Below, piece after piece: positions 37,679-47,786 of a stretch of DNA of 64,000 bases; position 1 is the first letter of the stretch, and the number at the start of each line of letters is the position of its first letter. Both the position numbers and the translations under genes were made by a program. The stretch comes from Nocardia jiangxiensis NBRC 101359 (GTDB taxonomy: Bacteria > Actinomycetota > Actinomycetes > Mycobacteriales > Mycobacteriaceae), in assembly GCF_000308615.1 (NCBI RefSeq), contig NZ_BAGB01000063.1:1-64000 (forward strand), read 5' to 3'. The notes beneath the pieces were generated by a model that ran no database searches, was not told the origin of the DNA, and saw nothing but the letters and a program-made list of their open reading frames with translations.

Positions 37679-40600
37679 CTACCTGACGCTGGTGATCGGC
37701 GCGCCCTGCCAACGCCCCTGGCCCGGCACCGACTCCGCCGCCATGACCAGCGATCCCGCGCCGACCGTCGCCGCTTCACCGATCGTGCTGCCGGGCAGCA
37801 TGATGCTGTGCGGTCCCAGGGTCGCGGCTCGGTCCAGGTGCACCCGGTCCAGCCGCATCACCCGGTCATGGAACAGGTGCGTCTGCAACACGCAGCCACG
37901 GTTCACGCTGACACCGGACGCGACCTCGACGAGATCGGGCTCCGGCAGGCTGTACGCCTCACACCACACGCCACTCCCCAACCGCGCGCCCAGGCTGCGC
38001 AGCCACCAGTTCAACGTCGGCGTCCCGATCGCCGGCGTCACCAACCACGGCACCGCGAGCATCTCCACGAAAACGTCGTAGAGCTCCTTGCGCCAGACGA
38101 ACGAACTCCACAGTGGATGGCGAGCGGACGAAAAACGCCCGATCAGAACCCATTTCGCCAAGGTCGTCGACGCACCGGCGACGACTCCCGCGGCGAACAG
38201 CACCACGCCACCGGCCAGCACCGCCAGCCACACCCCGTCCTCGTCCCAGACGAAGACGAAGGCCCCGAACGTGGCCAGCCCGAGCAACTCGGCGAACACG
38301 AACGGCACCACCCGGCACAGCTCGACCAGCGCCCGCGCCAGGACCAGCGCCCGCCGCGGCGCGAACGTGCGCGCGGGATCGGGCTGCTCGGCGTTGCGCC
38401 GCAACCGGATCGGCGGACGGCCCAGCCAGGACGTCCCTTCCGGCACCTCGTCCGGGGTATCGGAGAGCACCCCGATCAGCGCGTTGTCGCCCACCGCCTT
38501 GCCGGGGCCGACGATCCCCGAATTCCCCACGAACCCACGGGCTCCGACCCGGGAACGCCCGAGCCGCAGCCACCCGCCGCGCAGTTCGTACGGTGCGACG
38601 AGCACGTCGTCCGCGAGGAATGCCGAGTCCGCGACCCGCAGCAGTTGCGGCAGCGCCTGCACGGTGGACAGCTCGACCGACCGACCGATCCTGGCCCCGA
38701 GCGCACGCAGCCAGATCGGCGTGAACAGGCTGACGTACAACGGAAACAGCTTCTTGTGCGAGGTTTCCAGCAGTTCGTGGACGAACCACGCCGCCCACCC
38801 CGCCGCGCTGAACATCGGGTGGGTCCCCGGCCGCAGTGCCCGTCCCGCCAGCCGGACCATCGCGACGGTCGCCGACGCCTGGCAGAGCATGCCCAGCACC
38901 ACCATGACCGGCAACCACAGCACGAGACGGACCGCGGCGTCGGATGCCGACGCGTCCGCGGGTATCACCACGAACCCCAAAACCACGACCGGAACCGCGG
39001 CCATGGCACCCACCAGCTCGCGCAGCGCGGGCGCCAGCATGAAGGCCAGCAGCCACCGACGCGGGCGAGCGGGCCGAGTGAACGGCCATCGCACGGAGCT
39101 CTCCTGCCCCGACGCCGGTGAACCGACCCAGCACTGTCCGGCCGGCACCGCACCCACCACACAACTGCCCGGGAGCACCTGCGCGCCGTCCCCGATCTCG
39201 GTATCCGGCATCACCGTGCTTCGTGACCCCACTCGCGCACCCGCGCCGACGCGCACCGAGCCCACGCGCAGCAGATCGCCGTCGAGCCACCAGCCCGCCA
39301 GATCGGCTCGCGGTTCGACGGCCGCTCCGTCGCCGATGCTCGCCAGCCCGGTGACGGGCGGCAGAGCGTGCAGGTCGACGTTCTTGCCGACATGGCAGCC
39401 GAGCAGCCGGGCGTACTGGACGGCCAGCGGGGTGCCGACGATCGAAGCGAGCCCGAACGAGGCGACCAGGCGCTCGGCGGCCCACAGTCGCAGATGGGTC
39501 CGGCCGCCTCGTCGGTAGCTGCCCGGTGTGATCCGGCCCCGCACGACCCGCGCGCCCAGCCCGGCGACCAGCACCCTGCCGGGCGGAGCCGACAGCACCA
39601 ACAAGGCGGGTACCAGCACCGACCACGGCAGCCGGGGCAGCCAGCTCTCCGGTTCGACGATCGAGTACACGTTGCCGATCAGCGCCACCCCCACGACCCA
39701 CCGCACACCCGAAACGGCAAGGAGCAGTAGCTGAATCGCGGTCTGGACCGCACGGGTCCACAACGGGATCGGCGACACCGTGCGGCACGGCCGCTGCGAC
39801 TGATCCGCGCAGACCAGCCGTAGGCGCAGCGCCGCCGGGGTCGGGTACCGGTACACATCCGCCACCGATACCTCCGGATACCGCTCGCGCAGCATCGACA
39901 CCAGCCGCGCCGCGGTCAGACTGGTGCCGCCGAGGTCGAAGAAGTCGCCGTACGCATCGGCCTCGGTGCCCAGCATGTCGTGCCACAACCCGCAGAGCCA
40001 GGCGGTCGTCTCATCCGTTTCGGCCGGTTGCCTGCCCGGATCGGCGGGCAGCGGCCACGGCAGTGCCGCACGATCCACTTTGCCGGACGCCCGGGTGGGG
40101 AACTCGGACAGCAGGGCGAGCCGAGGAACCAACGCCGCCGGCAGACGCTCGCGCAGCAGCCGTAGCGCGCCGTCCCGGTCGAATCGCTGCGGGTCGCCGT
40201 CGGCCGGAACGACGTAGCCGACAAGTACATCGCACCTGGCCGCAGTGTGTTTGACCAGCGTGATCGCCGCCACCACCGAGGGCAGATCCAGCAGTGCGTC
40301 CTCGATCTCGCCGAGTTCGATCCGGCGGCCACCGATCTTGACCTGGTCGTCGCGGCGACCGACGAATTCGAGGCCCTCGCGATGGGCTCGCACCAGATCG
40401 CCGCTGCGATAGGCCCGTGCCCAGCCCAGCGTGGGCAGCGGTGCGAACTGCTCCGCATCCCGCGCGGGATCCAGATAGCGACCCAGACCGACACCGCCGA
40501 CGACCAGCTCACCGACCTCACCCCAGCGAACGGGCCGCTCGGCCTCGTCGACCACGGCCAGCCGCCAGCCGTCCAGCGGCAGTCCGATCCGCACCGGCTC

Positions 40601-41545
40601 GCCGTCGCGCAGCCGGGCCGCGCTGCTCACCACGGTGGCCTCCGTGGGCCCGTAGGTGTTCCAGACCTCGCGATCGTCATCGGCGAAGCGCCGCACCACT
40701 TCTGGTGGGCACGGTTCGCCGCCGACGATCAGCAGCCGCACCCCGGCGAGCATCTCTGGCGACCACAGGGCGGCCAGACTGGGCACCGTGGACACCACGG
40801 TGATCCGTCGCCGCGCGAGCCACGGGCCGAGATCCGCCCCGGTGCGCACCAGCGCCCGCGACACCGGGACCAGGCAGGCGCCGTGCCGCCAGGCCAGCCA
40901 CATCTCCTCGCAGGAGGCGTCGAACGACACCGACAGCCCGGCCAGCACCCGGTCCCCGGGCCCGATCGGCGCGTCGCGCAGGAACAACCGGGCCTCGGCA
41001 TCCGCGAAAGCCACGGCCGAGCGATGACTCACCACGACCGCCTTGGCCTTCCCGGTGGAGCCGGAGGTGAAGATGATCCACGCGTCGTCACCGGGTTCGA
41101 GCTCGCGGGCAGAGCAGACCCGCTCGGTGTGCTCCCGCAGCGTGATACCGCCGTCCGCGCCGAGCACGGCGCGCACGCCCGCCTCCCGCCAGATCAACTC
41201 GGCGCGTTCATCCGGATCATCGGCATCCACCGGCACGTACGCCGCACCCGCCGCCAACACGGTCAGAATCGCCACATACAACTCGGTCGAACCGGACGCC
41301 ACCCGCACACCGACCCGATCACCGACCCGAATCCCCCGCATCCGCAGCGCACCGGCCCCCGCACGCACGACCCGATCGAGGCGCCGATACGACAACCGAC
41401 GTTCGCCGTCGTCGATCGCCATCTCGTCCGGCCAGGCGGAAACCGAGTGGTTCAGCACATCGAGCAAAGTCGCGGACCTCGGCACCGACGACCTACCGGG
41501 GTAAACCGCTGCGTCGGAAGTTGAGATAGGCGTGTCGACTGTCAC
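37679..41545 (-). CDS. Pls/PosA-type NRPS: adenylation - carrier - membrane terminal domain
   Basis: Protein of 1288 residues. Residues about 20-520 are an AMP-forming adenylation domain (IIFTSGSTGKAKAVVVSH, NTYGPTEATVV, YRSGDLVRAHREGLEFVGRR, IELGEIED). A carrier domain follows with FFDLGGTSLTAARL, phosphopantetheine Ser near 542. The remaining 650 residues have several membrane helices separated by hexapeptide-repeat segments (TEIGDGAQVLPGSCVVGAVP), as in epsilon-poly-lysine synthetase. No condensation or thioesterase domain. Read against GrsA, the specificity residues are D-A-E-S-I-G-T-V-V, close to lysine codes I remember. Start is GTG at 41545; a longer frame upstream is not coding. Stop near the TetR gene. 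Confidence 0.85.
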   Translation of the reverse strand: MTVDTPISTSDAAVYPGRSSVPRSATLLDVLNHSVSAWPDEMAIDDGERRLSYRRLDRVVRAGAGALRMRGIRVGDRVGVRVASGSTELYVAILTVLAAGAAYVPVDADDPDERAELIWREAGVRAVLGADGGITLREHTERVCSARELEPGDDAWIIFTSGSTGKAKAVVVSHRSAVAFADAEARLFLRDAPIGPGDRVLAGLSVSFDASCEEMWLAWRHGACLVPVSRALVRTGADLGPWLARRRITVVSTVPSLAALWSPEMLAGVRLLIVGGEPCPPEVVRRFADDDREVWNTYGPTEATVVSSAARLRDGEPVRIGLPLDGWRLAVVDEAERPVRWGEVGELVVGGVGLGRYLDPARDAEQFAPLPTLGWARAYRSGDLVRAHREGLEFVGRRDDQVKIGGRRIELGEIEDALLDLPSVVAAITLVKHTAARCDVLVGYVVPADGDPQRFDRDGALRLLRERLPAALVPRLALLSEFPTRASGKVDRAALPWPLPADPGRQPAETDETTAWLCGLWHDMLGTEADAYGDFFDLGGTSLTAARLVSMLRERYPEVSVADVYRYPTPAALRLRLVCADQSQRPCRTVSPIPLWTRAVQTAIQLLLLAVSGVRWVVGVALIGNVYSIVEPESWLPRLPWSVLVPALLVLSAPPGRVLVAGLGARVVRGRITPGSYRRGGRTHLRLWAAERLVASFGLASIVGTPLAVQYARLLGCHVGKNVDLHALPPVTGLASIGDGAAVEPRADLAGWWLDGDLLRVGSVRVGAGARVGSRSTVMPDTEIGDGAQVLPGSCVVGAVPAGQCWVGSPASGQESSVRWPFTRPARPRRWLLAFMLAPALRELVGAMAAVPVVVLGFVVIPADASASDAAVRLVLWLPVMVVLGMLCQASATVAMVRLAGRALRPGTHPMFSAAGWAAWFVHELLETSHKKLFPLYVSLFTPIWLRALGARIGRSVELSTVQALPQLLRVADSAFLADDVLVAPYELRGGWLRLGRSRVGARGFVGNSGIVGPGKAVGDNALIGVLSDTPDEVPEGTSWLGRPPIRLRRNAEQPDPARTFAPRRALVLARALVELCRVVPFVFAELLGLATFGAFVFVWDEDGVWLAVLAGGVVLFAAGVVAGASTTLAKWVLIGRFSSARHPLWSSFVWRKELYDVFVEMLAVPWLVTPAIGTPTLNWWLRSLGARLGSGVWCEAYSLPEPDLVEVASGVSVNRGCVLQTHLFHDRVMRLDRVHLDRAATLGPHSIMLPGSTIGEAATVGAGSLVMAAESVPGQGRWQGAPITSVR

Positions 41546-41756
41546 TGCGAAACCTTTCCGTGGCGACAAGTCGGCCACAAATCGGGTTCCACCACATTTT
41601 ATCCACAGCCCGGACAGGGAAAACAGGGAACAAAGCACCCGTGCGGCAGCCTCGGGCCGGGGCATCACGCCCGCGCCACCGGTGGGAACACCGTGATCAC
41701 CGGGCCTTCCACGGCCGACTACCGTCCACCGGAACATGCGGACAAGGAGTGACGGC

Positions 41757-42956
41757 GTGCGAGTGCTGTTGTCGACGAGCGGATCGCGCGGCGATATCGA
41801 GCCCGCCCTGGGCCTGGCGGTGCGGTTGCGTGAGTTCGGAGCCCAGGTGCGGGTGTGCGCGCCGCCGGACTTCGCCAGGCGCTTCACCGAGCTGGGCGTA
41901 CCGCTGGTGCCGCTGGGCCCGCCGATGCCGAGCCCGCGGACCACGCGGGGATTCTCCCTGGCCGATGTGCTGGACTACGCAAACCGTTGGCCCGCATATC
42001 AATTCGAGACGATCCCCGCAGCAGCCGCAGGATGCGATGCGGTGGTGGCGACCGGGATGACCGAGATCGCCGCCCGGTCGGCCGCGGAGAAGCTGGGCAT
42101 CCACTACCAGTACGCGAGCTACCAGCCGACCAGCCTGCCCTCGCCGCATCACCCGCCGATGCCGAGAAGGCCGGGTGAACGGCCCGCGCCGGAGACGATA
42201 GCCAACTCCCTGCAGTGGGAGATCGACGCCCAGGGGTGGAATGCGCAGTTCGGTGCGGCGGTGAATACCCGCCGGGCGACCCTCGGGCTACCGCCGGTGG
42301 ATGCCGTGCGCGACCACATCATCACCGACCGCCCCTGGCTGGCCGCGGATCCCGTGCTGGGACCGTGGCCGGAATCACCCGGTGTGGGCGTCGTGCAGAC
42401 CGGCGCCTGGATCGTCCCGGACGAACGTCCCCTGCCCACCGAATTGGCGGCGTTCCTGGACGCCGGTACACCTCCGGTGTACATCGGCTTCGGCAGTATG
42501 CGCGTGCACAGCAGCCTCGCCGAGGTCGCGATCGAGGCAGTCCGCGCGCACAACCACCGCGTGCTCCTCTCCCGCGGTTGGGCGGATATCGCCGTGCCCG
42601 ACGACCTCCCCGACTGCATGACTCTGGGCGAGGTCAACCATCAGGCGCTGTTCCCGCGCGTCGCGGCCGTCATCCACCACGGCGGCGCGGGCACGACAAC
42701 GACCGCCGCCCGAGCCGGGGTGCCGCAAGTGGTGATACCCCAGATGATGGACCAGGCGTACTGGGCCCGGCGAGTGGCCGATCTCGGCATCGGGACGGCG
42801 TGTGCGGACACGCTTCCCGATCTCGCGTCATTGTCCGCCGCGCTCGACACGGCACTGACGTCCACCACCCGAGCGCGGGCACACGCAGTGGCCGCCATGA
42901 TCACCTCGGACGGGGCGGGCACGGCGGCGAAATTGCTGATCGACGCGATCCGATAG
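41757..42956 (+). CDS. GT1-family glycosyltransferase (MGT/UGT-like)
   Basis: Protein of 399 residues. The N-terminal VRVLLSTSGSRGDIEPALGL and the C-terminal nucleotide-sugar motif AAVIHHGGAGTTTTAARAGVPQVVIPQMMDQAYWARRV are typical of UDP-glycosyltransferases acting on small molecules, lipids or macrolides. GTG at 41757 is chosen because AAGGAG precedes it by seven bases; the ATG at 41736 lacks such a site. Divergent from the poly-lysine-type synthetase across a 211-base gap with no visible gene. Acceptor unknown. Confidence 0.85.
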   Translation: MRVLLSTSGSRGDIEPALGLAVRLREFGAQVRVCAPPDFARRFTELGVPLVPLGPPMPSPRTTRGFSLADVLDYANRWPAYQFETIPAAAAGCDAVVATGMTEIAARSAAEKLGIHYQYASYQPTSLPSPHHPPMPRRPGERPAPETIANSLQWEIDAQGWNAQFGAAVNTRRATLGLPPVDAVRDHIITDRPWLAADPVLGPWPESPGVGVVQTGAWIVPDERPLPTELAAFLDAGTPPVYIGFGSMRVHSSLAEVAIEAVRAHNHRVLLSRGWADIAVPDDLPDCMTLGEVNHQALFPRVAAVIHHGGAGTTTTAARAGVPQVVIPQMMDQAYWARRVADLGIGTACADTLPDLASLSAALDTALTSTTRARAHAVAAMITSDGAGTAAKLLIDAIR

Positions 42957-42982
42957 GGCAGCTGCCGGAATGCACCGGCCGA

Positions 42983-43022
42983 CACCGCAACCGCACCGAA
43001 CCACGCCGGTGCGGTTTCGGTG
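42983..43022. terminator. Bidirectional terminator between glycosyltransferase and egtD
   Basis: Stem of 16 bp with one mismatch (CACCG-C-AACCGCACCG against CGGTGCGGTT-T-CGGTG) and an eight-base loop. Lies in the convergent gap and can end both transcripts. Confidence 0.7.
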
Positions 43023-43035
43023 CCGAACGCGCCCG

Positions 43036-44010
43036 TCAGCGGCGGGCGGCCAGTACGAGTGCGAATCGGTCCTGCGGATCGGTCCACATGTGCTCGGTGT
43101 CGAATCCCGCGACGTCGAGTTCCGCGGCGAGTCCCTCGAGGCGGAATTTCGCGGAGATCTCGGTGCGCATCTGCTCGCCCTTCGCGAAGTGGACGGTGAG
43201 GTCCAGGTCGGGGACGGTGACGGTCATGCCCCGGGTGGCTTCCAGGCGCATCTCGATCCACTCGTTCCGCGCGTCCCAGACCGCGACGTGGGTGAAGGCG
43301 TCGGGGTCGAAATCGGCGCGCAGGCGAGAGTTCAACACGTGCAGGACATTTCGGTTGAATTCGGCGGTGACTCCGGCGGCGTCGTCGTAGGCGGGGACGA
43401 GGACGTCGGAGTCGATGACCAGGCCCGCGCCGAGCAGCAGCTGCTCCCCAGGTTCCAGGACCGCGGCGACACCGGCGAGGAATTCCGCGCGCTCGGCGGG
43501 GATCAGATTGCCGATCGTGCCGCCGAGGAAAGCGATCATGCGGCGGCCGCCGCGCGGGAGGTTGTGCAGCGTGTCGGTGAAATCGCTGACCACGCCGTGC
43601 ACGGCCAGGCCCGGGAATTCCGCACCGACCTGCTCGGCCGCACCACGCAGCGCGGACTCCGAGACATCCTGGGGTACATAGGTTTTCAACGGCCCGGCCG
43701 CGCTGAGCGCGGACAGCAGCAGGCGGGTCTTGGCTGCGGACCCGGCGCCGAGTTCCACCAGGACCTCGGCCTGCGCGATCTGCGCGATCTCCCCGACGAC
43801 GCGTTCGAGCAACGCGCGCTCGGTGCGGGTCGGGTAGTACTCGGGCAGGCGGGTGATCTCCTCGAACAGCTCACTGCCGCGGGCATCGTAGAACCACTTG
43901 GGCGGCAAGGTCTTCGGGTCCGAGGTCAGCCCGCGTCGCGCGTCCGAGCGCAACGCCTCGGTGAGATCGGCATCGGTGAGGTGGATTTCCAGCGTAGGTG
44001 CGGTCATCAC
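43036..44010 (-). CDS. egtD: L-histidine N-alpha-methyltransferase EgtD
   Basis: Protein of 324 residues that makes hercynine from histidine with three SAM. Family marks are KTLPPKWFYDARGSELFEEI with TRLPEYYPTRTE, the SAM site LVELGAGSAAKTRLLL, and FLGGTIGNLIPAERAEF. The start is GTG at 44010 or the adjacent ATG at 44007, both overlapping the egtC stop. Last gene of the minus-strand egtABCD operon, the mycobacterial order. Confidence 0.96.
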   Translation of the reverse strand: MMTAPTLEIHLTDADLTEALRSDARRGLTSDPKTLPPKWFYDARGSELFEEITRLPEYYPTRTERALLERVVGEIAQIAQAEVLVELGAGSAAKTRLLLSALSAAGPLKTYVPQDVSESALRGAAEQVGAEFPGLAVHGVVSDFTDTLHNLPRGGRRMIAFLGGTIGNLIPAERAEFLAGVAAVLEPGEQLLLGAGLVIDSDVLVPAYDDAAGVTAEFNRNVLHVLNSRLRADFDPDAFTHVAVWDARNEWIEMRLEATRGMTVTVPDLDLTVHFAKGEQMRTEISAKFRLEGLAAELDVAGFDTEHMWTDPQDRFALVLAARR

Positions 44011-44801
44011 AGCGCCCTTTCGGAATCTTCGGCATCGAGCGGAACGATCGACAGGTGGCCGGGACGCAGCGTCACCAGTTGCCGGTCCGCGACCGCCCGC
44101 CAGCGCGGATCGTCGTCGTACGGTTCGGAGGCCACCACCGCCGTCTCCTCGGTGACCAGCACCGACAACGCATGGTGAACGGTTGTGGCCCAGAGTGTTT
44201 CGCCATCGCCCAGCAGCAGGTTCAGGCGCGATTCGGGCGAGAGGTCCAGTACGGCCCGGATCACCCGCGGCAGCACCGCGGCCGGATCCGCGACCGACGA
44301 ACCGAATTCGCCCGCATCGCCGGACTTCTCCAGCAGATCACGCACGATCACCCACAATGTCGCCGCATCCGTGCGTGATTCGGCCTCGATCAACGACGGC
44401 GTGCCGAATTCCGCGGCCAGCCGAGTGAGTACCGGCTGCCAGTCCGGTATCCGCCCGTTGTGGCTGAACGCCCAGCGCCCACCGGTGAACGGCGCGCACG
44501 CGTTGCGTTCCACCGACAGCGAATTGGTGGCCGAGCGGACCGCCCCCAGCACTGCAGTCGAATTCAGTTGCGGCAGAACTTCTTCCACGGCCGGATCGGT
44601 CCAGATCGCCGAAGAGTTGCGATACCGGCTCACCTCGCCGCCGGGCAGCCACCAGGCCACGCCGAACCCGTCGGCGTTGATGGTGCCGCCGCCGCGCATG
44701 TCGTGCGGGGCCCATGCCTGTGTGTACAGCGAATGCGCACCGCGCGTGAGGATCTCGCCGACCGGTGCGAGCGGACCGAGATATCCCAGATGACGGCACA
44801 T
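44007..44801 (-). CDS. egtC: Gamma-glutamyl-hercynylcysteine S-oxide hydrolase EgtC
   Basis: Protein of 264 residues, class-II glutamine-amidotransferase fold. After Met removal Cys2 (MCRHLGYLGP) becomes the N-terminal nucleophile. Other family segments are HDMRGGGTINADGFGVAWW, GRWAFSHNGRIPDW and the ESRTDAATLWV segment. It removes the glutamyl group from the ergothioneine intermediate. Start at 44801 overlaps the egtB stop (ATGA); the longer frame upstream reads egtB out of frame. Confidence 0.95.
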   Translation of the reverse strand: MCRHLGYLGPLAPVGEILTRGAHSLYTQAWAPHDMRGGGTINADGFGVAWWLPGGEVSRYRNSSAIWTDPAVEEVLPQLNSTAVLGAVRSATNSLSVERNACAPFTGGRWAFSHNGRIPDWQPVLTRLAAEFGTPSLIEAESRTDAATLWVIVRDLLEKSGDAGEFGSSVADPAAVLPRVIRAVLDLSPESRLNLLLGDGETLWATTVHHALSVLVTEETAVVASEPYDDDPRWRAVADRQLVTLRPGHLSIVPLDAEDSERAL

Positions 44802-46141
44802 CAGCGTTCCACCGCTCGCAGATCGCGGGCGAGCCGGAACCCGGAGAAGATCTGCCGCCGAATCGGGTGATCCCAGTTGCGGAACGTGCTGCGACACGCG
44901 ACCTGATCGGTGCCGAAACTCCCGCCGCGAAGCACCCGGTAATCCCCGCCGAAGAACACCTGCGAGTACTCCGGATACGGGAACATCTCGAAACCGGGAT
45001 ACGGCTCGAACCCCGAGGAGGTCCACTCCCACACATCCCCGATCAGCTGATGCACCCCGGACGGTGACGCCCCCGCCGGGTACGCACCCACCTCCGCCGG
45101 TTCGAGATGCCGCTGACCGAGATTGGCGGTGGTCTCATCGGGATCCGCATCGCCCCACGGATATCGGCGCGAGCGCCCGGTGGCCGGATCGAACCGCGCC
45201 GCCTTCTCCCATTCCGCCTCGGTGGGCAGCCGTTTACCGGCCCAGGTGGCATACGCCTGCGCCTCGAACCAGCACACGTGCACCACCGGCTGCTGCGGAC
45301 GCAACGGCGTCATCGTGCCGAAAACCCTTCGCCACCAGGTGTTTCCACCGTCACGCTCCCAGAACTGCGGCGCGTTCAGATCCACCCGGACCCGATGCTC
45401 CCAGCCCTGCTCGGACCACAGCTCCGGACGACGGTAACCACCGTCCTCGATGAACTCCAGATATTGCGCATTGGTCACCGGCGCGGCATCGATCGCGAAT
45501 CCGGGCATTCGCACCGGGTGGGCGGGCCGTTCGTTGTCCAGCGCCCACGGATCGGTCGAGGTGCCCATCATGAATTCCCCTGCGGGAAAGATGATCTCGC
45601 CGGACACCGGAACCGCGGCGGTGGGCGCGGGCGAGGCCGAGAGCACCGCGCCACCGACGCGCAGCTGATGGGTGGCCAGCATCGTCTCGTCGTGCTGCTG
45701 TTCGTGCTGGGCGATCATGCCGAAGGCGAAACCGCCGGAGATCAGTCGATCACCACGTAAATCACTGTCCGCCAGCACATCCCACACCTTCGCGCGCACC
45801 GTACCGGTGTAGTCGCGGGCCTCGGCGGGATCCAGCAGCGGCAGGGCGGGACGGTCGGCGCGCGGATGCCGGAACGCGTCGTAGAGCTGATCGATGTCGG
45901 CGCGCACCGGTTCCCGGCCGCCGACATCGCGCACCAGCCACAGCTCCTCCTGATTCCCGATATGCGCCAGATCCCACACCAGCGGGCTCATCAGCCGCGA
46001 ATGCTGGGCCACCAGTTCGGCCTCGTCGACGCAGTCGGTGAGCCCCGCGGTACGCTCGCGCGCCCTGGTGAGCACCTGGGCGATCTGCTCGCGTAATCGT
46101 TCGGTTTCGGCGTGGTCGGTTCCGGAAAGATGAACGGTCAT
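44801..46141 (-). CDS. egtB: Ergothioneine sulfoxide synthase EgtB
   Basis: Protein of 446 residues. The N-terminal DinB-like domain supplies the iron ligands (LVWDLAHIGN and AQHEQQHDETM). The C-terminal FGE-sulfatase-like domain has FMMGTSTDPWALDNERPAHP, CWFEAQAYATWAGKRLPTEA and GDVWEWTSSGFEPYPGF. It joins gamma-glutamylcysteine to hercynine using oxygen. Start MTVHLSG at 46141. Coupled to egtC by ATGA and separated by 55 bases from egtA. Confidence 0.96.
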   Translation of the reverse strand: MTVHLSGTDHAETERLREQIAQVLTRARERTAGLTDCVDEAELVAQHSRLMSPLVWDLAHIGNQEELWLVRDVGGREPVRADIDQLYDAFRHPRADRPALPLLDPAEARDYTGTVRAKVWDVLADSDLRGDRLISGGFAFGMIAQHEQQHDETMLATHQLRVGGAVLSASPAPTAAVPVSGEIIFPAGEFMMGTSTDPWALDNERPAHPVRMPGFAIDAAPVTNAQYLEFIEDGGYRRPELWSEQGWEHRVRVDLNAPQFWERDGGNTWWRRVFGTMTPLRPQQPVVHVCWFEAQAYATWAGKRLPTEAEWEKAARFDPATGRSRRYPWGDADPDETTANLGQRHLEPAEVGAYPAGASPSGVHQLIGDVWEWTSSGFEPYPGFEMFPYPEYSQVFFGGDYRVLRGGSFGTDQVACRSTFRNWDHPIRRQIFSGFRLARDLRAVER

Positions 46142-46196
46142 GGAAGAACTCCGAGGGTGAGGTGAATGACGACGCGACAACGGCGCGCGAGCAGGT

Positions 46197-47447
46197 TCAG
46201 CGCGCGGTGGGCATGAATCCGGCACGACATCGGCGCACCGCGGCGTGCACCGTATCGGCCGCTTCGGGGGCAGCGGCGGCAGCGGCGATTTCCAGCAGAT
46301 CCACTGCGACCGAACGAATTTCGGGATCGGTCAGACCACAGCGGGCGGCCTCGAGCCAGCAGTCCGCCATCGGTGCGGCCGCGCGGGTCGCCGCGGCGAC
46401 CACCTCGGGCGCGGACATGAGCGCTTCGATCACGTGGATCGGCACCGACCAGTCCTGGCCGGGCTGCGCGTCGATATAGCGCACCTCGAGATATCCCGAG
46501 GCCCGCACCGGCGGGAACATCGTGGTCAGGTGATAGTCCAGGTCGGCGGCGTCGGGGCGGCGGCCGATCTCTTCGTCGAGAGCGCCGCACAGCCAATCCG
46601 CGAAGGTCGCGCCGGGCGGGGCCGCCCAGTCGTCCTCCTGGTCGGACCGGCGCACGCACAGCAGCGGGACGTCCAGCACCCAGCGGGCGTACGCGGTGAT
46701 CGGATCGGGCCAGTCCAGCACCGGCGGCCTGGTCCGGGCATGGTCCAGGCGCAGCCAGGCGCGCATTCGCTGGGAAGCCCACGAACCGGCCGGGGCATCG
46801 TGCAGATCCGGTGAGCAGGCGAAGGCCGCCAGCAGGGCCGGGCCGACGGTGTTGAGTGCGGTCCACCGCGCCGCGATCTCGGCGTGATCGGCCCCGGCGT
46901 CCACGCTGACCTGCGTTGCCGCGGTGTTGCACATCATGAGCTTGCCGAACGGGCCGATTCCGGCGAAGGAGCGTTCCATGGCCCGATAGCGCGGGGACTG
47001 CAGCACTCGCCGCGGCGGACGGATGCCGTCGGCCGCGGCGGAGAACGTTCGGATGGAACGGGATTCGAGCAATCGTTCGAGATGGCGGGCATCGGCCCGC
47101 AGGCTCGCACACAATTCGGCGGCTGATTCGAACGGAGCACTGGAGAGTTCGACCTGCCCACCGGGTTCGACGGTGACCCGGCTGCCTCCGGGCAGGGGTA
47201 GAGCGGGAGATTCGGGCGAAATCGTGGACGGCGCGTACGGCCCCAATGCCTCCGCGAGCGCCGTCGGCTCGGGACGCGGGGCGGGCGCCGAACACTCACC
47301 GGATTCGGTGAGCCACTCGAGCTCGGCGCCGATCAGACAGGGTGGCCCCTGTTTGAAACAGACGCCGCCGACATACGCCTCGGCCGCGGCGCGTGAGGTC
47401 AAATTGCCCCCCGCTCCGACCGCGGCCCGGACCGCCGTGACTGCCAT
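46197..47447 (-). CDS. egtA: Glutamate-cysteine ligase EgtA
   Basis: Protein of 416 residues, GCS2-type ligase giving gamma-glutamylcysteine for EgtB. Segments: CLIGAELEWL near residue 37, VTVEPGGQVELSSAPFES, FGKLMMCNTAATQVSVDAG, and YLEVRYIDAQPGQDW near the C-terminus. First gene of the egt operon. Starts at ATG 47447; the frame has no better-supported alternative. Confidence 0.93.
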   Translation of the reverse strand: MAVTAVRAAVGAGGNLTSRAAAEAYVGGVCFKQGPPCLIGAELEWLTESGECSAPAPRPEPTALAEALGPYAPSTISPESPALPLPGGSRVTVEPGGQVELSSAPFESAAELCASLRADARHLERLLESRSIRTFSAAADGIRPPRRVLQSPRYRAMERSFAGIGPFGKLMMCNTAATQVSVDAGADHAEIAARWTALNTVGPALLAAFACSPDLHDAPAGSWASQRMRAWLRLDHARTRPPVLDWPDPITAYARWVLDVPLLCVRRSDQEDDWAAPPGATFADWLCGALDEEIGRRPDAADLDYHLTTMFPPVRASGYLEVRYIDAQPGQDWSVPIHVIEALMSAPEVVAAATRAAAPMADCWLEAARCGLTDPEIRSVAVDLLEIAAAAAAPEAADTVHAAVRRCRAGFMPTAR

Positions 47448-47786
47448 GTCAACCTCCGCTCCGCCGCGGGCGCTACTCGCGCCGCGGCAGCCGTGCTGCT
47501 CCTAGCTGTGTCGCCCGGCGGCTCGTCCGGCCGGGCGGACCTGGACCGGCCACCCGGGGGAACTCGATTCCGCCGACCCGGACCAGAGTAGCGGCGGCTA
47601 CCGACAAGAAATCTGACGAAACGATAACGGTGCGTGATCACCACACCCGACCAGCGCGAATCCCCTCGAACCGACCTCGGGCGAGCACGGATCCGCCGTG
47701 CGGCGCGTGCGACACCCGCGTTCGCCGCGCCGGATTCGGCGAGTTGGCCGCACACGCGATGCCCGGCATCTTCTATCGTCGATTGG
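47448..47786. other. Divergent intergenic region between egtA and the EgtE-like gene
   Basis: About 340 bases holding the promoters of the egtABCD operon and of the divergent PLP-enzyme gene. The plus-strand frame is open from 47634, but residues before 47787 do not look like protein. No strong inverted repeat seen. Confidence 0.4.

Noticed and set aside
41546..41944. 133-residue N-terminal extension of the Pls-type synthetase
   Set aside because: The extension is basic, lacks any family match and overlaps the divergent glycosyltransferase gene; the GTG at 41545 has a suitable upstream GGAAAGG.
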